Shown here piece after piece: positions 37,944 through 45,310 of a stretch of DNA of 64,000 bases. Origin of the DNA: Marinobacter litoralis. GTDB taxonomy: Bacteria > Pseudomonadota > Gammaproteobacteria > Pseudomonadales > Oleiphilaceae. The notes beneath the pieces were generated by a model. The model saw only the letters and a list, made by a program, of their open reading frames with translations, was not told the DNA's origin and did not search any database. Location: contig NZ_QMDL01000003.1 of assembly GCF_003336705.1 (NCBI RefSeq), positions 211 through 64,210 on the forward strand. The letters run 5' to 3'. The position numbers and the translations under genes are program-made. Position 1 is the stretch's first letter. Every line of letters begins with the position of its first letter.

Positions 37944-38020
37944 GGGCCTATAGCTCAGTTGGTTAGAGCAGAGGACTCATAATCCTTTGGTCCCTGGTTC
38001 GAGTCCAGGTGGGCCCACCA
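37944..38020 (+). tRNA. tRNA-Ile2 (anticodon CAT, lysidine-modified type)
   Basis: A complete 77-nt cloverleaf with an encoded CCA end (38018-38020), D-loop TAGCTCAGTTGGTTAGAGCA and T-loop GGTTCGAGTCC. The anticodon loop is CTCATAA with anticodon CAT. The flanking GA-CTCATAA-TC arm matches the minor isoleucine tRNA in which TilS converts C34 to lysidine to read AUA, rather than a methionine tRNA. It follows rpoD directly. Confidence 0.92.
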
Positions 38021-38036
38021 TAAGATTTAATGACTT

Positions 38037-38060
38037 AACCCGCCTCGCTGCGGGTTTTGT
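38037..38060 (+). terminator. Terminator after tRNA-Ile2
   Basis: Stem AACCCGC (38037-38043) with GCGGGTT (38050-38056), a 6-nt loop and a T-rich tail. Confidence 0.8.
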
Positions 38061-38311
38061 TGTTTCTGGGCTTCCCCCGCTTGCAACATTCTGCAACAAA
38101 AACAACACACTCTGTCTCCTTTCCTACCTATTAGTCGTACTGGTTACGCCGCATACTGTTCATACGTGGTATTACAGACATAACACACTGTCAAAAATGC
38201 CAACGTCCTAAAGTGACAAGTGTCCTACACTGCGCCTTGACCAATCGTACCAGTATCCTTGCGCACTCGCCGGGGCTGTACACAACAACAAAGAGCGAAC
38301 GGAGTGTATTA
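38061..38311 (+). other. Upstream region of the FadL/AupA-like gene
   Basis: 250 bp without a gene. It is A/C-rich in places; AACAAAAACAACAC at 38095-38108 is a 10/11 match to the CA motif. No convincing sigma-70 or sigma-54 promoter could be picked out by eye. Confidence 0.5.
38284..38294 (+). promoter_or_regulatory. Candidate Hfq/Crc CA motif at the ribosome binding site
   Basis: AACAACAAAGA matches AANAAYAANAA at 10 of 11 positions. It ends 5 nt before the CGGAG Shine-Dalgarno (38300-38304) of the FadL/AupA-like gene. In Pseudomonas such motifs at translation starts mediate Hfq/Crc repression. Confidence 0.5.
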
Positions 38312-39649
38312 ATGGTTCTTCCTTCCCGATTTTCCGTACGGGCAACGACCCTTGCTGTTGCAGCTGTATCCGCCACCCTTTCCATGTCAGCGACTGCGAG
38401 CATGGGCAACCTTGGCACCACCTACGGCGTGATGCCGATTGACGTTGCCACCGCTCAATCACTGTCCATGTTTAACGACCAAGTTTCGGCGACTTACTAC
38501 AACCCGGCATCTCTTACTCGAGACTCCCGTGGCGAACTGACCTCCGGTATCCTGCACGCCGAGCAGGAACTTCGCTCAGACAACCCCAATGCCAATGGAG
38601 ATGTGGTTTCCAGCTCGCCAAGCCAGCACGTGCTGATCGGCATGAAGACCAACTTGGGTTCACTGACCCGTTTCAAGCACCCTATTTATCTGGGCTTCAT
38701 CGCGGGTGTGGAAAAGTACGGCAAGGAAATGCTGGCCTTTAAATCAGAAACCTCAGAAACAGGACAGTACCTTCAAAACGGTAAAGAGCCGCTGTTCCTG
38801 AACGTTGGCGGTGCGACTCCGATTTGGCGTGGTATTTCTGCCGGTGCCTCGGTACGAATCACACTGGAAGCGGCAGCACAGCTGGATGCAGTGTCCACCT
38901 TGGGCGGCGAAACCAGTCGCGAGAGATTGGCTGTTAATGCTGAGCCAACTCTGAAAACTATTCTCGGCACCAACATCGACTTTGGCAGCACTTTCTGCAG
39001 TAAAGATGATTGCTTCCTGGACGGCTGGGAAGCAGCGCTGACTTACCGCACCAAGTCTTCAGCGAAAACGTCTGTCGGTTCCAACATCATTGTTACCCAG
39101 ACCATTCCGGACCCCGGCCTCAGCCTGACCGTAGCCACCATCGACTCATTCCAGCCTGAAACCATTGTGCTCGGCACTCAATATGCGGGCGACGGATGGC
39201 GTGTAGGCGGCAGCATCGAACAGCAGAATTGGTCTGAGCTAGAAGACGAGTTTTCAAGAGATAGCATCAAAGACCAAGAGTCAGTCTCGGCTGGCAACCG
39301 CATCGGTTTCGACGACATCCTCGTACCTCGCGTGGGTGCTGAGTACCAGCTGAACGAGAACTTTGCGGTTCGCGGTGGTATTGCATACGAAGAGTCTCCC
39401 CTTAAGACCACCCGAAACCCGGAACTCAACTACCTGGACACCGACAAGATCATCGTTGGCTTGGGTGTGAGCGCCACTTACAACCGCACACGACTGCTAG
39501 CCTTCCCGGTACGCCTGGATCTCGGCTACCAGTACCAACAACTACAAGAGCGGGACTTCACCTTGGTCGACTATGACGGTAACGAAACCAACGTTACTGC
39601 CGACGGTGATATCCATGTAATCAGCGGCTCCATCACCCTGAAGTTCTGA
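38312..39649 (+). CDS. OmpP1/FadL-type outer membrane transporter (AupA-like)
   Basis: A 445-residue outer membrane protein. ATG 38312 follows CGGAG and gives a clear signal peptide (cleavage near ATA-S, about residue 31); an earlier in-frame ATG at 38213 would bury it. The mature N-terminus (MGNLGTTYGVMP), the ATYYNPASLTRD motif and the terminal aromatic beta strand ending ITLKF fit the FadL family of hydrophobic-substrate channels. It is 13 bp from a large lipoprotein gene. That pairing resembles AupA/AupB of Marinobacter alkane uptake, as I recall them. Substrate not shown by sequence. A CA motif overlaps the leader. Confidence 0.85.
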   Translation: MVLPSRFSVRATTLAVAAVSATLSMSATASMGNLGTTYGVMPIDVATAQSLSMFNDQVSATYYNPASLTRDSRGELTSGILHAEQELRSDNPNANGDVVSSSPSQHVLIGMKTNLGSLTRFKHPIYLGFIAGVEKYGKEMLAFKSETSETGQYLQNGKEPLFLNVGGATPIWRGISAGASVRITLEAAAQLDAVSTLGGETSRERLAVNAEPTLKTILGTNIDFGSTFCSKDDCFLDGWEAALTYRTKSSAKTSVGSNIIVTQTIPDPGLSLTVATIDSFQPETIVLGTQYAGDGWRVGGSIEQQNWSELEDEFSRDSIKDQESVSAGNRIGFDDILVPRVGAEYQLNENFAVRGGIAYEESPLKTTRNPELNYLDTDKIIVGLGVSATYNRTRLLAFPVRLDLGYQYQQLQERDFTLVDYDGNETNVTADGDIHVISGSITLKF

Positions 39650-39662
39650 GGAGAAGCAGGTC

Positions 39663-42600
39663 ATGAAACAATTTAAAACGTTAGCACTGATTCCCGCCAT
39701 GCTGCTTGCAGCATGTGGCGGCAGTGATGAGCAAGACATCAAGCAGAGCGTCAAGGATAGCAATCAGTCCGTGTCGCTGGTGTATTCCTACCCGATGGAC
39801 GGCCAGGCGGATGTAAGCCCGAAAGCGGATATCGTACTCCGCTTTTCCCATGCCATTGCGGATGATGATGCAACGCTTGCTCAAAAGATTCAGGTCGAAT
39901 CGAGCGCTGGCAGCCCGGCGTTTACCGTCACCAAGATTGATGGCGGAAAAAGCCTCAAGCTCGAGATTGCCGAAGGGCAAACGCTTGCCAGCCGCGAGAC
40001 ATACTCAATCACCTTCAACGAGCCTCTGTTGACTGAAGGCGGTCGTGAAATCGACACGCCAAACGCGGTAGGCGAACCGGGTATCCAATTCGATACTCGC
40101 GGCGAATTCAGCGGCGTTGCTAAGTTGGCGCAAACCTCTGACGACTTCGCTGTAGCCTGGCAAGTACCGGCCAACGGCACTGCCTTCGAAGCAGCGAACT
40201 TCTCTACTTTCCGTCTTGCTTTGACACACCCGGTTCACCCGGAGTGGCAAAAGCACGGTGGCTCCATTGAGCTTCTGGACAAAAACGGCACTGCTGTCCC
40301 CGCCACCGTGTTGGTGAAGGGCAACCGCGTCACCGTTGACCCCTGCGTCACCGAAGACCCGAAGGCCTGCGGCAGCAAAGACGACATCCTGAATGCCGGC
40401 CAAGAATACACGCTCAAGCTGAACAACCTAGCCAGCCTGACCAACGGCCCGGACGGTGCTCGCTTGAGCAAGTCGTTCAACTTCACTCCTCGCGCCACTG
40501 GCCCGACGGTGCTGCTGGAACAGCAAGCGGTAGATTCTAATGGCGGCAACCTTACCTCAGTGTTGAACGGTCAAGCCATTAATGGCGTTGTACTGAACTC
40601 TGTGTTGCAGGGCGTTACCGACACTTCTCAGCAGACTGGATCATTGTTTGCTGAACTGGCGTATGCTCCTTCGTTTAAAGCCGACGAAGCTCTGCCCCTG
40701 CGTATCCCCAAGGGCAGCGTACTGGAAAGCACCAGCCTCAACATTAAGGTTGGCGGCAAAGTACAAGTACTGAACATTGATGATGCCAGCAATCAGGAAA
40801 CAGGCACGATCAAAGTGACCATGCTATCTGATGCTTCCGGTTACATGAGCCCAAATGCTTATACCGACGACATCAACGCACCGCGGCACATCACTCTGTT
40901 TATGGACGTATCCATGAACACCGCAGAAGCCATGCCGAACGCTGGCCTGTCTCAGGACCTAATGGGCGTGGAACTGCGCGGCATTGCACTTGTTCAGGAC
41001 GGTGTTCTGACAATCGATGCGATCGGCATGGTTGAGCCCAACCTACTCGGTCAAGAAGTCACCGATTCCACTATCGCGTTCCATCTGCAAGCTGCCACAG
41101 ATGTAGATTCGGTGCTGGATGCTGAAGTGTTACGTGAGATAGACAACACTCCGCCTCAATTGCTGAGCTGGATGCCTGGCGCAGAGAATGCCAACCCATC
41201 TACGCGCCAGTCGATGCAGCGCCCCGGCGACCCAGTGATTCTGTTTTTTGATGAGCCTCTGGATCCAGATTCAATCGCAAACGGTGTGAAGCTCTACGCA
41301 GATGGCCAAGAACTAAGCCCTGCCAATGGGAAACTCAACACAGCGCTCGATGGAACGGCATTAACATTAAACCCAGATGGAGGTTTAAAGGCCGGCGTTC
41401 AATATAAAGTATCCGCAACGGCCTTGACGGACCTAGCGGGCAATACTTACGCAAGTGTCGAAGATGACCTGTCATTCAGCCTTGATGGCGAGCGTGGAGC
41501 TCTGACGAGTGCACCGCCTTTGGCGCTGACAACTTATCCAGGCTTCCCTTGTGAGACAGATTTCTCTCAGATGGACCTTGAAAATGGGGTGTTAGGGAAA
41601 TGTTGGACCGCAAAAGACAACGCTGGGGATGTCCTTCCCGTCAGCAAATTGCCCGAAGATCGTCCAATTACGGTTGTGTTTTCACAACCCATGGATTTGA
41701 ACTCAATTCGCCTGAACGAAACATTTATTGTTGAAGAGGTCGATACTGATGGGGAAAAAATTAGTGCTGTAACGGGGCGTTTAGAGAAAAATAACCAACG
41801 AATCCGTTTCTATCCCGACCAGCCCTGGAAAGCGAACGCATTTTATCAGTACACAATGGTGTCCAAGAGAGGCGCAGATTCAACCGAAGATTCTGCATAC
41901 TCTCTATATTGTGACGCTGAGAAACCTGAATCCATATGCGGAGAGAACGGATACCCACTAAAAGCCGATCTGTTAGAAGGTCTGAACTCTGGCTGGGGTA
42001 ATGGAGAGCAACACGATCAGTCACTAAAAATTTACTTCGAAGGCGTTAAGTCACAGACTTCGGTATTTACTGCGCTTCGCAACCTACCGATTCGAGACAC
42101 AAATGCAAACTTCCGCATTGATTGTAGCTCTAACGATGATGCTAACTGCCTTGAACCTTTCAATCATGAGGGAAGTGATACAGAAGGCTGGGCTCCGGCG
42201 GCCAACACAACAAAGCTACAAGTTAGAAACAATCAGGCGTCCGCCACCCCGGGACTGGTTGCGAGCAAAGCTGACGCCCGCGTAGGCTGTGAAACAGATC
42301 AACGTTGCCCTAAAAACAAGTTCATCTACCAGACATACGCGCTAAATACGGAAGTAATAGGTCCTGGAGTCTATGAGCCAACTGGCGAGGAAGGCATTTT
42401 GGTAGACCTCTACCCCACCATGCTTGCCACGACTTCAGTAAGTGTGTTCGTCGAACTCAAAGCTTTAGGGTTCATCCCTCTTATGGAAGAGTCTATTACG
42501 AATACGCAAGTTATCAGAATGCGTTACTCGGAAGATCCAAGCTGCGCGGGATCAGCTAATTGCAGTCGCAACCAGCTGATACGCGGTGTAATTGTTGAGG

Positions 42601-42926
42601 GAGAAAACGGACAACCAGTATTTAAAACGAAAGCCGAGCTAATGCTGGATGGGCCAGACATGGAGATTCCCTTGGGTGGCACTCATGATCTTTATGCCAA
42701 GCCGTTCTTCTTTGAACTAGAAGGTGATGTAACGTTCTTTGACGATGGCCGGATGCAGATCGAACAATACAACAGCAACCTCGTGGATATTAACGTCAAA
42801 GCCAATGCTCTTGGGGTTGAGGGCGCAGGCTTGGTTACCATCAATCTTCCGTTACAGATTCCGGTTGGCGGAACCTATCTAAACTTCATAACTAACCCAG
42901 TAAAGGACCTACCCGCTCAGCAGTAA
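39663..42926 (+). CDS. Large Ig-like (Big_5) lipoprotein, AupB-like
   Basis: A 1087-residue lipoprotein (LAAC, lipidated C18, followed by GGSD, which favours the outer membrane). At least two bacterial Ig-like SbsA-type repeats are visible: about 36-125 (YPMDGQADVSPKADIVLRFS) and about 495-605 (ending YKVSATALTDLAGNTYA). A third similar segment starts near 675 with ITVVFSQPMDLNSIRLNE. Several Cys pairs lie in the C-terminal half. It follows the porin gene by 13 bp with GAGGAG upstream, so they form one unit. Composition changes inside the gene: a 60-bp sample at 40321 is 67% GC, samples at 41701 and 41881 are 38% and 43%. Function unknown; an accessory in hydrocarbon uptake is inferred. Confidence 0.8.
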   Translation: MKQFKTLALIPAMLLAACGGSDEQDIKQSVKDSNQSVSLVYSYPMDGQADVSPKADIVLRFSHAIADDDATLAQKIQVESSAGSPAFTVTKIDGGKSLKLEIAEGQTLASRETYSITFNEPLLTEGGREIDTPNAVGEPGIQFDTRGEFSGVAKLAQTSDDFAVAWQVPANGTAFEAANFSTFRLALTHPVHPEWQKHGGSIELLDKNGTAVPATVLVKGNRVTVDPCVTEDPKACGSKDDILNAGQEYTLKLNNLASLTNGPDGARLSKSFNFTPRATGPTVLLEQQAVDSNGGNLTSVLNGQAINGVVLNSVLQGVTDTSQQTGSLFAELAYAPSFKADEALPLRIPKGSVLESTSLNIKVGGKVQVLNIDDASNQETGTIKVTMLSDASGYMSPNAYTDDINAPRHITLFMDVSMNTAEAMPNAGLSQDLMGVELRGIALVQDGVLTIDAIGMVEPNLLGQEVTDSTIAFHLQAATDVDSVLDAEVLREIDNTPPQLLSWMPGAENANPSTRQSMQRPGDPVILFFDEPLDPDSIANGVKLYADGQELSPANGKLNTALDGTALTLNPDGGLKAGVQYKVSATALTDLAGNTYASVEDDLSFSLDGERGALTSAPPLALTTYPGFPCETDFSQMDLENGVLGKCWTAKDNAGDVLPVSKLPEDRPITVVFSQPMDLNSIRLNETFIVEEVDTDGEKISAVTGRLEKNNQRIRFYPDQPWKANAFYQYTMVSKRGADSTEDSAYSLYCDAEKPESICGENGYPLKADLLEGLNSGWGNGEQHDQSLKIYFEGVKSQTSVFTALRNLPIRDTNANFRIDCSSNDDANCLEPFNHEGSDTEGWAPAANTTKLQVRNNQASATPGLVASKADARVGCETDQRCPKNKFIYQTYALNTEVIGPGVYEPTGEEGILVDLYPTMLATTSVSVFVELKALGFIPLMEESITNTQVIRMRYSEDPSCAGSANCSRNQLIRGVIVEGENGQPVFKTKAELMLDGPDMEIPLGGTHDLYAKPFFFELEGDVTFFDDGRMQIEQYNSNLVDINVKANALGVEGAGLVTINLPLQIPVGGTYLNFITNPVKDLPAQQ

Positions 42927-42946
42927 TTTAGGTCCTATTCTTATCA

Positions 42947-42973
42947 GGCCAGCCCACCCGGGCTGGCCTTTTT
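42947..42973 (+). terminator. Terminator of the porin/lipoprotein operon
   Basis: Perfect 9-bp GC-rich stem (42947-42955 with 42960-42968), a 4-nt loop and five T followed by an AT-rich tail. Confidence 0.9.
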
Positions 42974-43087
42974 ATTTTCCCTTCCACAACCTCGCAAGCA
43001 CCCTGCCCCAATCTCTGGCAAACTACCCTCTACTTAAAATAAGTCTGAACAACTCAGACAACATCCTATGTACCAGGGAGATCGCAA

Positions 43088-43546
43088 ATGCCCAGAGGGC
43101 TTCAGTTAACGTTCATTGTTATCGGCTTGGTGGTTATCGGGCTGCTGTTGTTTTATATCTGGCGACAGTCGCGTTTGCTCAATGAAGAGCGCTTGCGTCA
43201 GAAAAAAGCCGAAGAATTTCAGGCCAAGCGTAAGGAAGAAATGGTGGAGAGCATCCGGATTATTGCCGTTGCCGTGGAGGAAGAGCAGGTTGAGTACTCC
43301 GAGGCTTGTTTGCGCTTGAAGGGGTTACTCGAATACGTTGCGCCGGAACTGCTGTCACAGGAGCCCTACAACGTGTTTCAAGTGGTGCATGAAAAACTGG
43401 AACACATGCCCACGCACCGAGCACGAAAGGCTGCAGACACCGAAATGGTGCAACAGATGGATGTTGAACGGTTTGCCATAGAGAAGGAGTATGCGGAGCA
43501 AATTCGCCAAGCGGCGAGCGCTATTCGTCACGTTCGTTTCGAATGA
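43088..43546 (+). CDS. DUF2489 membrane protein
   Basis: Function unknown. The 152-residue protein has one N-terminal membrane segment (about 8-25), a charged helical stretch (about 30-55) and a helical C-terminal DUF2489 domain (about 55-150). No catalytic motif is visible. GGGAG lies 7 nt before the ATG. It stands alone between a terminator and a 280-bp gap. Confidence 0.85.
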   Translation: MPRGLQLTFIVIGLVVIGLLLFYIWRQSRLLNEERLRQKKAEEFQAKRKEEMVESIRIIAVAVEEEQVEYSEACLRLKGLLEYVAPELLSQEPYNVFQVVHEKLEHMPTHRARKAADTEMVQQMDVERFAIEKEYAEQIRQAASAIRHVRFE

Positions 43547-43617
43547 CCCGCTGGCTTTGTAATGATTTGTAACCAGTCGCGGGAGGTTGCTGGGGGTTTA
43601 GGTATGCAATTCAACAC

Positions 43618-43824
43618 CTTCAAGCAAACAACAAAAATGAGAATTGCGTCACATTCTATTTTCCGCGGCCACGCCTTTCCTTTTACCCAGCTTTGGCTAA
43701 CTTTAAAGCAGGGCCACGGAATTTGTCACTTCGCTCGAGGCCCTGTCCTTGTTTTCTCCTGATTAGTGAGACGGACTCTGCAATTTGCGGACAACATTGC
43801 CGGCCCCTGCGGGCCGGCTTTTTT
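43618..43824 (+). ncRNA. Candidate small RNA with a CA motif (unproven)
   Basis: Between the DUF2489 stop and a strong plus-strand terminator lie about 250 bp with no convincing gene. A perfect CA motif AACAACAAAAA sits at 43627-43637. A GG-N10-GC pair (43594-43595 and 43606-43607) could be a weak sigma-54 promoter, which would start the RNA near 43618. A CAGGGCC/GGCCCTG pair (43709-43745) suggests structure. It could equally be a long 3' UTR or a small peptide gene (ATG 43604 or 43637). Confidence 0.3.
43799..43824 (+). terminator. Strong intrinsic terminator facing the HDOD gene
   Basis: Perfect 8-bp GCCGGCCC stem (43799-43806 with 43811-43818), a 4-nt loop and six T. It works on the plus strand only, so something transcribed rightward ends here. 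Confidence 0.9.
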
Positions 43825-43826
43825 AT

Positions 43827-45194
43827 TCAGTTAGGCGACATCATTCCCGCCATTGCCATCACGCTGTCTTTGTTCTCGATCAGCTCATCAAACCGGCTTT
43901 CAACTTTTTCACGGTCCAATCCCAGCTCGTCAAACACTTCATCACTTAACGGCTCACCCGCCCCGAGAGCAACGCCCCGCGCGGTTAAAAGCTGGCGCCC
44001 CAACCAAAGCAAGCGAGCGTATACATGATGTTCGCCGTCGTAGCCCGGATTTTTCTGGTACCGAATGCCCATGACCACTTCTTCCGGCATACCCCAGTTT
44101 TCCATTAAGGTCGCGGCAATCTGTTCGCGGGTAATACCCAGCAAATGGTGTTCGATGACACTGGAATCGATATTCGGGTTCACCTCCAGCGAACGGCACA
44201 CCAGTTTGAAATGCGGCGGGAACACTTGTGCTAACACCAAGTGGCCAAAGTTGTGCAGTAAACCAGAGAGGTAAGCCAACCCGAACAGAGGCCGCTGGCC
44301 CCTAGGCATCATGCTTGCCAAAATGCCCGCCGACTGGGCCTGCCATATAGCCTGCTGCCAGTAGTCTACGTAGCCATCCGGGTGGTCTTGCGGTTCGTTG
44401 AGTGCGCGCCCGAGCGATAAGCCCATGGCAAGGTTCATCACCAAATCGAAACCCAGCACGCGCGACACAGCATCGTGAACCGAGCGCACCTGCCCCGCGG
44501 CCGCATAGAACGACGATGACGCCCAACTCACTACTTGTGCGGCTAGGCTGGGATCGCTTTCAACGATATCCACCAAATCCCCCATCACGGCATTGGGGTT
44601 CACCCGCAAGTGAATAATGCGCTGGGCGGTTTCAGGTAGCGGAGGGAGTTCCAGTGTGTCTTCAAGGCGCTGCTGAATTCTGCGGCCCGTGAATTTTTTC
44701 AGGGCGTTGTGCAGCTCGTCCCGGTCGTTTTGGCCGTTGTTGAGGTTAACGGATATCGATTGAGCATCGAGAGCGAAACTGTTTCGGTCGGCCTTGGCCG
44801 TGAGTTTCTGAAAGTCCTCCAAGGGCATAGTGACCGCCAGGTTCTGCTCTACCAGTTCAAGAGCAATGGATTCCAGGTCATCTACCCTGCGATCCAATAT
44901 CGTAGGCCAGCCGGTCAGTGATGGTAGTGCGGGCAACTCCTGCAAGCCTGCTCTCTGGCGCACCCGCACTTGCTCTGTGCGCTGCATTAACTTCAAGTCA
45001 CGGCCCAGAATCTTGTTCAGCGTCTCCAGATCAAGCATGTCGTCGCGCCGAAGAATTGCTTGCAGGTTCCCTTCACTGTCCGTCAAAAGAACCATCCGCA
45101 GCATGTGCTTGGGTTTTACCGGCCCCACACTGTGCAACGACACATCCACGGCGCTCTCTCCTAGCGCCTGCTGAACTACTCCCGGGAGCTCCAT
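43827..45194 (-). CDS. HDOD domain protein with N-terminal YbaK-like domain
   Basis: Probable signalling protein of 455 residues. The N-terminal part (about 1-150) resembles YbaK/aminoacyl-tRNA deacylase-like domains (VLLTDSEGNLQAILRRDD, then LDLETLNKILGRDLK). The C-terminal HDOD domain (about 185-390) has LPPLPETAQRIIHLRV and LLHNFGHLVLAQVFP, where a true HD hydrolase would have catalytic HD. ATG 45194 follows AGGAG at 7 nt; a TTG directly before it is less likely. 116 bp downstream of recG. HDOD proteins often act in motility or stress signalling. Confidence 0.85.
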   Translation of the reverse strand: MELPGVVQQALGESAVDVSLHSVGPVKPKHMLRMVLLTDSEGNLQAILRRDDMLDLETLNKILGRDLKLMQRTEQVRVRQRAGLQELPALPSLTGWPTILDRRVDDLESIALELVEQNLAVTMPLEDFQKLTAKADRNSFALDAQSISVNLNNGQNDRDELHNALKKFTGRRIQQRLEDTLELPPLPETAQRIIHLRVNPNAVMGDLVDIVESDPSLAAQVVSWASSSFYAAAGQVRSVHDAVSRVLGFDLVMNLAMGLSLGRALNEPQDHPDGYVDYWQQAIWQAQSAGILASMMPRGQRPLFGLAYLSGLLHNFGHLVLAQVFPPHFKLVCRSLEVNPNIDSSVIEHHLLGITREQIAATLMENWGMPEEVVMGIRYQKNPGYDGEHHVYARLLWLGRQLLTARGVALGAGEPLSDEVFDELGLDREKVESRFDELIENKDSVMAMAGMMSPN

Positions 45195-45310
45195 CAATAT
45201 CTCCTCATGAACTTAGAAATCCTTATACATTCATTCTGCAACTAATGCGTTTTTATTAACAGGCCTTTATTGTTAACAGCATGAGCCGCTTGTTATTAAG
45301 CCCTGACTTA

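Noticed and set aside
37944..38060. Integration of a genomic island at tRNA-Ile2
   Set aside because: No integrase, no repeated tRNA 3' end downstream, and the next genes are a normal operon with its own terminator. The lower GC in the lipoprotein gene starts 3 kb away and inside a reading frame.
43562..43762. Small 66-codon reading frame after the DUF2489 gene
   Set aside because: No recognisable domain and no good ribosome binding site at its ATG; it is in the region considered for a small RNA, and the evidence favours neither strongly.
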